Of a stretch of 20,188 nt of DNA, positions 8,050 through 14,467 are shown piece by piece (the stretch's first letter is position 1; every line of letters starts with the position of its first letter). Position numbers and translations under genes: made by a program. The notes under the pieces were generated by a model. It saw only the letters and a list, made by a program, of their open reading frames with translations. It made no database searches and was not told the origin of the DNA. Source of the stretch: an uncultured Leptotrichia sp. (GTDB lineage: Bacteria > Fusobacteriota > Fusobacteriia > Fusobacteriales > Leptotrichiaceae); the NCBI GenBank assembly GCA_938017765.1, contig CALIJH010000023.1, forward strand, positions 1 to 20,188. Direction: 5' to 3'.

Positions 8050-9489
8050 TTAATAAACACGTGTTCTATATTCTTCAAGGACAATTTCATTTCCTGTAAG
8101 CACATTCAATCTTGTTCCTACAGGGATTTTTATACGATTTTTTACAGAATTCCATGATTTATCCACTGTTTCCATAGTATCTTTTACAGAATCCACAGGG
8201 TCATCTATAAGATCTTCCCATCTGACCCTTGAAAGTTTGTCAGCATTTCTCGCAGCAACTTTTGCCTTTCTATATTGCAATGCGACATCCGCAACACTAA
8301 ATGATAAAGCAAGTAGGGTTTTTCCAAGACGTTGCAGGATTTTTCTGTTTAACTGTCCTCTCGCACCTATTTCTCCTTTAAGGTCCACTATATTGGCATT
8401 GTCAAATTCTATTATCCTGTTATTAGGAAGTATTATCTTGTCGACCATCATAAACATTCTTGTATCGTTATTATTTTTTAAAGCCATATAATTTCCTATC
8501 AGTTTACTTCCCATAGGTATAAGTATTTTATGCTTTCCGTCTTTTGAATATACATTTTCCGATACTATCGCCATAAAATATGAAGCATTATCACTATTCA
8601 TCTGTGTAGTTATAGCTATAGGTATGTAGCTTCCCTGCTGGAGATAAAATGTATTTACTCCGTCAGCTGTCTGACGGTACTTTCTTGTTCTTGCCTGCTG
8701 CTGGGATACTCCTCCGTTACCGTCGTTCTGTGCTGTCTGTTGTCCGGAACCTTTGCCGTTATTTCCTTCATTTCCATTTTGTCCGTTCAAACGACCGTTT
8801 GACGAATTTTCACTTCCTTTTGACATTGAGTTCATTGAGCCGGATGACGGTTTTTTTATATCCCTTGGTTGATAAGGTTCAGGTTTATAGGGTTCAGGGA
8901 TTTCCTGTATCATAGAAGTCGAATATCCTTGATTTGGGTTTAGCGGAACCTGCTGTCCTGCCACATTCGGAATATTCGGATTTTGTGCCTGATTAGGAAG
9001 TACATTGGCACAATTAGGGTTATTAATATTAGCAGGATTATTAGGATTTGCGGTATCACACGGTTCGTTCACATTTATCATATTATTCTGAGCATCTCCT
9101 ACATTCAGGTTTCCCGCTTCTACTGTATTTTGGTCAGCTTCTCCTGTATATACAGGCTGTTCCGCAATTTTTTTATTAGGGTCTTCCGTCTGATTTTTTT
9201 CAGCAGATTTTTTTATCATTCCCGGTATAGCAAGAAGTGCAAGTATTAGAAGCACTCCTAATGCTCCAAGCATTATCATCAGATTTTTCTTATCAAGAGG
9301 TTTTTTTTCTTTATTTCCATTATTATTTGCCCCAAAAGAGAATCTGTTTTTTGATTTGTTTTGTTGTTCATCTTCAAAGTCAGATATATCCCCTATATCG
9401 TCATTTTCATCAAAAAGTTCGATTTCATCGGCATCATCAGCCATTATATCCGCATCATAATCCCGATTATTACCATTATTATTATACAT
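8050..9489 (-). CDS. virB10: VirB10/TrbI type IV secretion core protein
   Basis: A 479-residue VirB10. Its order is: a cytoplasmic N terminus that is unusually acidic (residues 10-42, mostly Asp/Glu); a basic patch; one membrane helix (about 70-90); and a long Pro/Asn/Gln/Gly-rich periplasmic linker (about 95-270) that holds the only two cysteines seen (Cys144, Cys160). The conserved C-terminal beta-barrel domain (about 278-479) is recognisable by QGSYIPIAITTQMNSD, IPMGSKLIGNY and a closing IPVGTRLNVLTGNEIVL. Between them, residues 385-415 give the hydrophobic antenna helices. VirB10 spans both membranes and with VirB9 forms the outer-membrane core. The ATG has AAAGGA about 9 bases upstream and lies 16 bases after virB9. 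Confidence 0.96.
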   Translation of the reverse strand: MYNNNGNNRDYDADIMADDADEIELFDENDDIGDISDFEDEQQNKSKNRFSFGANNNGNKEKKPLDKKNLMIMLGALGVLLILALLAIPGMIKKSAEKNQTEDPNKKIAEQPVYTGEADQNTVEAGNLNVGDAQNNMINVNEPCDTANPNNPANINNPNCANVLPNQAQNPNIPNVAGQQVPLNPNQGYSTSMIQEIPEPYKPEPYQPRDIKKPSSGSMNSMSKGSENSSNGRLNGQNGNEGNNGKGSGQQTAQNDGNGGVSQQQARTRKYRQTADGVNTFYLQQGSYIPIAITTQMNSDNASYFMAIVSENVYSKDGKHKILIPMGSKLIGNYMALKNNNDTRMFMMVDKIILPNNRIIEFDNANIVDLKGEIGARGQLNRKILQRLGKTLLALSFSVADVALQYRKAKVAARNADKLSRVRWEDLIDDPVDSVKDTMETVDKSWNSVKNRIKIPVGTRLNVLTGNEIVLEEYRTRVY

Positions 9490-9505
9490 ATAACCGTTTC
9501 CTTTC

Positions 9506-10324
9506 TTATCTGTGTTTTATTATAACCTGCTTATTTCCTAATTTGAGGACAGCCTCTGTAATTCTTCTATGTACAATTATTTTATTAAATTCATATTCAA
9601 AGTTTACTACCTCAAATTCTTTGCTTCCTACACCCTTAACCATTATTACAGGAGCTTCCTGTATATCTTTAGGCATTATTATTATAGTTTTTACACCGTC
9701 AGTGAATACTTGTGTAGGTGCAAAAGGTAAATTTCTGTTTGATATGGAATAATTGGAGTCCATTTTATCTATATCCACCATTATACCATTTTTATTGTCA
9801 GGTGTATTGTTTACTCTGTTTCCGTTTCTTCCGATTGTCGCTTTCATGACATTTCCTGCGGCAGGATAATTGAATTTTACTAAAGGATTGAATATTTCCA
9901 AAGTGGAATAAAGATTGAACATATAAATTCTTTTATTTGTCATTACATTTACATTTGAAGTTATGTCTATATCAGTAGGTCTTATGAAAAGATAAATGGA
10001 ATTATCCGATCCCCCAAATTCCTGTTCCATTTCAAAGTTTGTGTTATCTCCCCCTATTACAGCCACTATATTTTCATCAGGTTCAAATTTTATCATAGTT
10101 ACAAAATCCGGTGTTACGTATACATCATAAATACTGTCCGTATAAAAATCAAAAGTTGTAGCTACCCTTTTAATAGCGTCCTGCTTCCCTGATATTAATT
10201 TTTTTACCTGCATTTTTGATACAGCTTCACCGCTTAAATATTTATTTTTAGCTGCCGCACTTGCAGGAAGTGCCATTACTGCTAATAATAATACTCCTGT
10301 CAATATATTTTTAACTTTTCGCAT
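9506..10324 (-). CDS. virB9: VirB9/TrbG/CagX-type outer-membrane core protein
   Basis: This 272-residue exported protein has a signal peptide ending near ALPASAAA (about residue 23-25). The N-terminal VirB9 domain (about 57-155) has the expected YDVYVTPDFVTMIKF strand pair and the ITSNVNVMTNKRIYMFNL motif. After a linker, the C-terminal domain (about 190-270) shows NYSISN, APTQVFTDGVKTII, the strand EFEVVNFEY and the closing LKLGNKQVIIKH, all classic for VirB9. This C-terminal half normally inserts with VirB10 to form the outer-membrane cap, tied there by the lipoprotein VirB7. No VirB7 lipoprotein is seen next to it. The start follows AAGGAG. virB10 follows after 16 bases, so the two core proteins should be made together. 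Confidence 0.95.
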   Translation of the reverse strand: MRKVKNILTGVLLLAVMALPASAAAKNKYLSGEAVSKMQVKKLISGKQDAIKRVATTFDFYTDSIYDVYVTPDFVTMIKFEPDENIVAVIGGDNTNFEMEQEFGGSDNSIYLFIRPTDIDITSNVNVMTNKRIYMFNLYSTLEIFNPLVKFNYPAAGNVMKATIGRNGNRVNNTPDNKNGIMVDIDKMDSNYSISNRNLPFAPTQVFTDGVKTIIIMPKDIQEAPVIMVKGVGSKEFEVVNFEYEFNKIIVHRRITEAVLKLGNKQVIIKHR

Positions 10325-10369
10325 TTTTCTTTCTCCTTTTTTCTTTATATTATTTATGGTATATTCTTA

Positions 10370-11470
10370 TTATTTATTTATTTCTTCATCAAAACTGAAC
10401 CAGCCTCTATAATCCGTTCCTGTTTTTTTCTCTGTTGTTTCTTTTTCTTTAATTTTTGAGTTGTTAATTTTTGAACTGTTTTCCAAATTATTGTTATTAA
10501 GATTATTATTATTTAGGCTTTCATCTATTCCTAAATTTTTATCATCAATATTACTATTTAAATTTTTATTGTTCAAATTATTGTTATTTAAATTGATATT
10601 GTTTGGATCACTATTTTTCAAATTACTATTCTTTAAATTATGTTTGTTCAAATCATTATTACTTGAATTTCTGTTGTTTAGATTGATATTGTTCGGGTTA
10701 CTATTTTTTAAATTACTATTCTTTAAATCACTGTTATCCAAACTGTTGTTATCAGAACTATCATTGTTTATATTCTCATTGTTCAGATTATTATCCAAAT
10801 TACGCGGAGCCTCTTCTCTCCGATTTCTCACTCTAATAACTGCCGGTCTCGTTTCGGGTACTTCCCTGACGGGAATATCCTGAACAGGACTTTCATAAAT
10901 TTTTATTTGTCTTACAGGAGCAGTAGTCAGGGATTTATATGATTTTTCTTTACTGAACACATATCCCACTACAAGTCCTACCTGATGTTTTTTATTATTC
11001 ATATCGTAGGAAAGTCCGAAAGAGAAATTTTTCCATTCTGCACCTACTTCTATTCCCGCATAAAGTCCTGATTTAAAACCTGATTTTATAATTGTTCTGT
11101 CTGTATTCCGATATTCTTTTCCTGAATTAAATGACCAGCCCAATTTGTATTTATTATAGACTTTCCATTCGCTGCCTGTTTCCCATTCAGGTTTAATCAC
11201 CGCATATACAGGAGTTGCTTTTCCCAATTTTGTTTTTGTCCCGTCAATCTTTGCTTTAAAGCCGAATTCGTGAGCTATACCTAATCCCATTTTAAAATTT
11301 TTATTTTCAAAAGGGAGCCATTCAGCTTTAATCTTAAATCCCGGTTCTATTTTTTTAATTCCATTATTTCCTTTTCTGTAAAAGTCATAACCTCCCCCGA
11401 GAAAAAATTCATCTGCCATTACATTGGCTGAGATTATACCGATTAATACAGATAGAGTAGCCCGTCTCAT
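10370..11470 (-). CDS. Beta-barrel-like exported protein with Asn-rich five-residue repeat tail
   Basis: The start chosen is ATG at 11470 because it lies behind a strong AAAAAAGGAG; a GTG 42 bases upstream keeps the frame open but has no such site. The 366-residue product has a signal peptide (cut after Ala19, NVMA). Residues 20-172 have alternating, aromatic-rich strands. They look like a small outer-membrane barrel of about eight strands ending in VGLVVGYVF, a C-terminal-Phe type strand. A Pro/Arg linker (185-225) leads to about 20 five-residue units of the pattern x-N-x-N-L (about 238-337), then a short charged end with GWFSF. The tail looks like pentapeptide repeats. Its place between virB3 and virB9 suggests an outer-membrane or surface part of the transfer machine, but no family member is recognised. 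Confidence 0.88.
   Translation of the reverse strand: MRRATLSVLIGIISANVMADEFFLGGGYDFYRKGNNGIKKIEPGFKIKAEWLPFENKNFKMGLGIAHEFGFKAKIDGTKTKLGKATPVYAVIKPEWETGSEWKVYNKYKLGWSFNSGKEYRNTDRTIIKSGFKSGLYAGIEVGAEWKNFSFGLSYDMNNKKHQVGLVVGYVFSKEKSYKSLTTAPVRQIKIYESPVQDIPVREVPETRPAVIRVRNRREEAPRNLDNNLNNENINNDSSDNNSLDNSDLKNSNLKNSNPNNINLNNRNSSNNDLNKHNLKNSNLKNSDPNNINLNNNNLNNKNLNSNIDDKNLGIDESLNNNNLNNNNLENSSKINNSKIKEKETTEKKTGTDYRGWFSFDEEINK
10592..10745 (-). repeat. 90-base internal duplication in the repeat tail
   Basis: The stretch from 10592 to about 10655 recurs at 10682 to about 10745, shifted by exactly 90 bases (30 codons, six five-residue units). Both copies encode the same order of units, around LKNSNLKNS, Asn or Asp, then PNNINLNN. 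Differences are scattered point changes. This shows that the tail grew by in-frame duplication. Confidence 0.75.
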
Positions 11471-11514
11471 AATTTTTTCTCCTTTTTTACTTTTTTTATA
11501 TTTTTTAGACACAT

Positions 11515-11757
11515 TTATGCGTCAAGTTTGTCTTTCTCTCTCAAATGATTAAATAACAAATCAATTCTATATGTGTCCGTAAAACATATAAGACGGCTTA
11601 TTACCATTAAAATTGCTGCAATTACAAAGCACATAAAATTACGTGTAAACAGATAAAGTATACCTGTAAATCCCATTATAACTTTAAATGTAGTCAAAGG
11701 TACTCCCATTATCTCCATTTCGTCCATAAGGGATGAATAAATCGGTCTCTTTTTCAT
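11515..11757 (-). CDS. virB3: VirB3-like inner-membrane protein
   Basis: An 80-residue protein with the VirB3/TrbD pattern. A short polar N terminus (KKRPIYSSLMDEMEIM) leads to the family's GVP motif (residues 18-20). Two adjacent membrane helices follow (about 22-37 and 40-58), then a Thr-Asp pair (60-61), and the protein ends in a short charged tail. VirB3 works with the VirB4 ATPase in the inner-membrane complex. Here virB4 does not follow it; the next gene is the barrel-like protein. The RBS AAGGAG sits 6 bases before the ATG. It starts 11 bases after the 168-residue exported protein, within the same operon. Confidence 0.85.
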   Translation of the reverse strand: MKKRPIYSSLMDEMEIMGVPLTTFKVIMGFTGILYLFTRNFMCFVIAAILMVISRLICFTDTYRIDLLFNHLREKDKLDA

Positions 11758-11768
11758 TTTCTACTCCT

Positions 11769-12275
11769 TTATTTAAATATTTTTTCAGCATTTTTTTTAT
11801 CTATGTAAACTTTGTCAGTAAAATCTATACTCAGACTTTCTATTTCTGACATATCCACTCTTCCCGGAAGTGTAAGAACTCTTTCAGCGGATTTTTTAGT
11901 ACAAATTCCGTCTTTTCTTGTGATAGTATCAACCTGCCCGCCATTTCCAAAGAAAACTGAAGTAATTCCATATCTTTCTTTCTGACAAATTATCCTTTTA
12001 CTCTTCGGAATAAATAACACTCCTATATTGCTGTATCTCCCGAGTTTTTCCCTTATATAATCATAAGTTACGTTATCATCAGTAGTGAGAAGTCTGTATT
12101 TTTTATCTTTAAACTCAAAATCGGAAAGATATTTATCAAGAACACTTTTAGCATTTTCAGTAGTTGCCGTTGTAAATGTTCGGGATATAGGAGATACAGC
12201 AGGTTTAAATTTTATTTTTGCATAAGATATATTAACTGCCACTATTGCTGCCATAGTCCATATAATTTTTCTCAT
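11769..12275 (-). CDS. Exported protein of unknown family with a cysteine pair
   Basis: The family is not recognised. The 168-residue product has a clear Sec signal peptide (MRKIIWTMAAIVAVNISYA, cut after Ala19). The mature domain of about 149 residues mixes helix and strand and holds exactly two cysteines (Cys97, Cys125), which could form a disulphide outside the cytoplasm. There is no lipobox, so it is not a VirB7-type lipoprotein. Its RBS (AGGAG) overlaps the stop codon of the previous gene, so translation of the two exported proteins is likely coupled. Placed directly before virB3, it is probably a periplasmic part of the secretion system. Confidence 0.88.
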   Translation of the reverse strand: MRKIIWTMAAIVAVNISYAKIKFKPAVSPISRTFTTATTENAKSVLDKYLSDFEFKDKKYRLLTTDDNVTYDYIREKLGRYSNIGVLFIPKSKRIICQKERYGITSVFFGNGGQVDTITRKDGICTKKSAERVLTLPGRVDMSEIESLSIDFTDKVYIDKKNAEKIFK

Positions 12276-12283
12276 TTTTTCTC

Positions 12284-13087
12284 CTATCTGATAAATAAAT
12301 CTATAATATTACTCGTATAAATAAAGTTTTTTCCTTTTTCTTTAAACGTCGTTATTTTTTCTCTTATAAGTGCCGTCTGAGGCAATTCTTTATTTCCATA
12401 TCTTTCATCTGTATAATTTTTTTCCATAAGTGCATATTTTTGTGCCGTTTCTTCATCTTTATAGAGAGGTTCTATAAAATAAAGCACTTTACCGTTTCCT
12501 GCATATTCCCTTTTAAGAGCGTATTCCGCTTCGCCTATCTTGAGAGGTTTTATCATTCTTATATTTAAATCATTCATCGTAGTTTCATCTCCGGGTACTA
12601 CAAACAAAGGTATTTTTAAAAATCTCGGCACTTGAGAGCTGTCCGCTATATCAACAAAAAGCTCATTTTCTTCAAGAGAGATATCTTCAAAATTTATAAA
12701 ATCTCCCAGATTTTTTTCCACATTTGTTCTCAAATTTATTACTGCACCTTTTCTAAAATATACATTATTTATAAAGTGTATGGAGTTCTCATCTTCAGCA
12801 TTTTTCAGATTTGCATTTTCGAATTTCGTAGTAGGATAAGTATACAAATCATTTCTTACTACTATGTCTTTTTTAAAAGTGTAGTAATCCTGTGTTATCT
12901 CGTCTGCTTTCAATACTTTTACAGTATACGAATTTGCTCCTTCCATTACTTCATTCTTGAAAACAGGTAACGGTTGGACAGTCTCAAAAGACTGATTTTC
13001 AACTTTTACTGAAAAAGATGTTTTTGCATAGACATTTAGCGTTGTAAAAATTAATAATGCTCCTATTCCCAATTTTAATCTTTTCAT
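12284..13087 (-). CDS. Exported protein of unknown family upstream of the virB genes
   Basis: This 267-residue protein has a signal peptide (MKRLKLGIGALLIFTTLNVYA, cut after Ala21). The mature part is rich in short beta strands and has no cysteine and no further membrane helix, so a soluble periplasmic or outer-membrane-associated protein is expected. A strand-rich exported protein here could be an accessory of the VirB9/VirB10 core, but I see no diagnostic motif. An RBS (GGAAGGG) precedes the ATG. It starts 18 bases after the 243-residue gene and ends 8 bases before the next exported protein. Confidence 0.88.
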   Translation of the reverse strand: MKRLKLGIGALLIFTTLNVYAKTSFSVKVENQSFETVQPLPVFKNEVMEGANSYTVKVLKADEITQDYYTFKKDIVVRNDLYTYPTTKFENANLKNAEDENSIHFINNVYFRKGAVINLRTNVEKNLGDFINFEDISLEENELFVDIADSSQVPRFLKIPLFVVPGDETTMNDLNIRMIKPLKIGEAEYALKREYAGNGKVLYFIEPLYKDEETAQKYALMEKNYTDERYGNKELPQTALIREKITTFKEKGKNFIYTSNIIDLFIR

Positions 13088-13105
13088 AAATTCCCTTCCT
13101 TATAT

Positions 13106-13837
13106 TTAATATTCTACCAGTTTTTTCAGCATCTCGCCTCTTATAATCCCGCTCAATCTGTCCTCTATTTCTTCATACAGTTTTTCTTTCACCGTATTGT
13201 CGATAATTCTGTTATGTTCAACAGAAATAAACCCTATATTTTTAAAATTTAACAGTGTTTTTTCCCTTTTTTCAGCGAAACAGCCGGAACTTTCTTTTCC
13301 TGATATATCTATTATTTTATATTCTTTTTTTAAATCTATATATGAACCTACAAGATTTATAATTTTATTTAAATCCGAATTGTAATAGCCAAGTACCAAT
13401 TTTATTCTGCGATAAAAAAAGCGGATATTATTTTCATCTCTATGTATTATTTTATTGCCTGTTATTGCCGTTATAAAAAATGTATCATTTTCTTCATCAA
13501 ATTCCGCTTCCAATTCCGTTATTTTCGTTATTATTGAATTATGTTTAACTATATCGGACAGTTTCATTTTTATAATAAGGTCTATAAATTTAAATATATA
13601 TGGCTCTGTTTCCGTACCGTCCAAAACTTTTTTCGCGTGCTCTTCAAACATACCTGAATCATAGTATATTTTTACAGCCGAAATTATCTTTTTACTTTTA
13701 AACATATCGGCAAGATAACGTAAATCATACATTTTTCCTTTATTTTTAACGTAAACATTCTTTCTTCCGAACACCCCCATTACGAACAGAAAATCTATTT
13801 TTTCGTTACCGAAAAAAATTTCTCCTACAAGAGTCAT
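13106..13837 (-). CDS. Soluble protein of unknown family (243 aa)
   Basis: This is a 243-residue product with no signal peptide and no membrane helix. It has a strand-rich start (GEIFFGNEKIDFLFVMGVFG) followed by mixed helix and strand. I recognise no motif. The RBS AAAGGA lies 8 bases before the ATG, after a 39-base gap from the small coiled-coil gene. It is the second gene after the extended -10 promoter, before the exported proteins, and should act in the cytoplasm, perhaps in regulation or in handling parts of the transfer machine. That role is only inferred from position. Confidence 0.85.
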   Translation of the reverse strand: MTLVGEIFFGNEKIDFLFVMGVFGRKNVYVKNKGKMYDLRYLADMFKSKKIISAVKIYYDSGMFEEHAKKVLDGTETEPYIFKFIDLIIKMKLSDIVKHNSIITKITELEAEFDEENDTFFITAITGNKIIHRDENNIRFFYRRIKLVLGYYNSDLNKIINLVGSYIDLKKEYKIIDISGKESSGCFAEKREKTLLNFKNIGFISVEHNRIIDNTVKEKLYEEIEDRLSGIIRGEMLKKLVEY

Positions 13838-13876
13838 TTCTTATCCTTTCTTTCTTTTACCTTCTTTCACTTACTT

Positions 13877-14149
13877 TTACTTTCTCTTTTTTTTCTTCAG
13901 TTCATCAATTTCTTTTTCAAGTCTGTCAATCTTTGTTTTCATAATAACTTTTTCCCCTTTATGTTGAAAGTACATACAGAGAAGTATCTCAAGAAACTTC
14001 ATAACAAGTAATTTGTCTTCCAGAAATCTGTCATCATAAATTTCGTCCAGTTCATTCTTTTCGAGAAAATTAGAGATTTTAGTATCACTCATCACTTTTT
14101 TAAGTTCACTGTGCTTATTTTCAATAAATAATTCGAGCTTATTCTTCAT
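13877..14149 (-). CDS. Small coiled-coil protein, first gene of the virB operon
   Basis: A 90-residue soluble protein of unknown family. The first 60 residues form acidic/hydrophobic helices (including FLEDKLLVMKFLEILLCMYF). The last 25 are a short Lys/Glu coiled coil ending in a poly-Lys tail. Its ATG lies behind AGGAAAGGAAAG and about 44 bases after a strong promoter -10 box, making it the first gene of the left operon. A small helical first gene could be a regulator, but no helix-turn-helix is visible. Confidence 0.8.
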   Translation of the reverse strand: MKNKLELFIENKHSELKKVMSDTKISNFLEKNELDEIYDDRFLEDKLLVMKFLEILLCMYFQHKGEKVIMKTKIDRLEKEIDELKKKKRK

Positions 14150-14467
14150 CCGTTCTTTCCTTTCCTTTTTCTTTCAATTATATTATATTTGAATTATACC
14201 ACTTTTGGAAACTTAAAACAATTGCTTTAAATATTTTTCTACATCTTATTTATTGTCTTACGCTTTAATAATGCTAAATTTTAATTTTTCAAATATTACT
14301 TAAAAACCCCAGTTCGCTAACAATCAAGATAAGATTTTCTTATTAATATTTAACATTAAGAATTTAAATATCATTAATACAAACATATATTTTCTCAAAA
14401 AAAATTTTTTTATATTTATTACGTATTTTAATTTAGGGCTATTTCATAAGTTTATATAAGCATATTT
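14150..14467. other. 318-base AT-rich intergenic region with promoter
   Basis: The gap separates the two gene groups. It holds a strong leftward promoter (14193-14221). It also has a GC-richer patch on an otherwise A/T background (ACCCCAGTTCGCTAAC, 14306-14321), beside a six-pair inverted repeat ATAAGA-TTT-TCTTAT (14329-14343). An A8T7 tract lies at 14397-14411. No open frame is seen, and there is no convincing terminator for the 742-residue gene, so read-through from the right is possible. Confidence 0.7.
14193..14221 (-). promoter_or_regulatory. Extended -10 promoter of the virB operon
   Basis: On the minus strand TTGTTT (14221-14216) is followed by 17 bases and then TATAAT (14198-14193). 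A TGG just before the -10 gives the extended form TGnTATAAT. The -10 box is about 44 bases before the ATG of the 90-residue gene. This is the best promoter in the window and should drive the genes from there through the 1152-residue protein, and perhaps to the pilin. Confidence 0.75.

Noticed and set aside
9237..9752. A 171-residue plus-strand open frame
   Set aside because: It overlaps virB10 and virB9 on the opposite strand, has no RBS or promoter, and its His/Tyr/Leu-rich composition is that of an antisense shadow.
10592..10745. CRISPR-like repeat array
   Set aside because: The repeats are in-frame codon repeats with a five-residue period inside a gene, without spacers or cas genes.
10461..10883. 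A Leu/Phe-rich plus-strand frame of 140 residues resembling a membrane protein
   Set aside because: It is antisense to the Asn-rich repeat tail; its periodicity is the same repeat read backwards.
14397..14411. A8T7 tract as a terminator hairpin of the 742-residue gene
   Set aside because: It has no loop and only A-T pairs, so it more likely reflects bent AT-rich DNA than a stable terminator.
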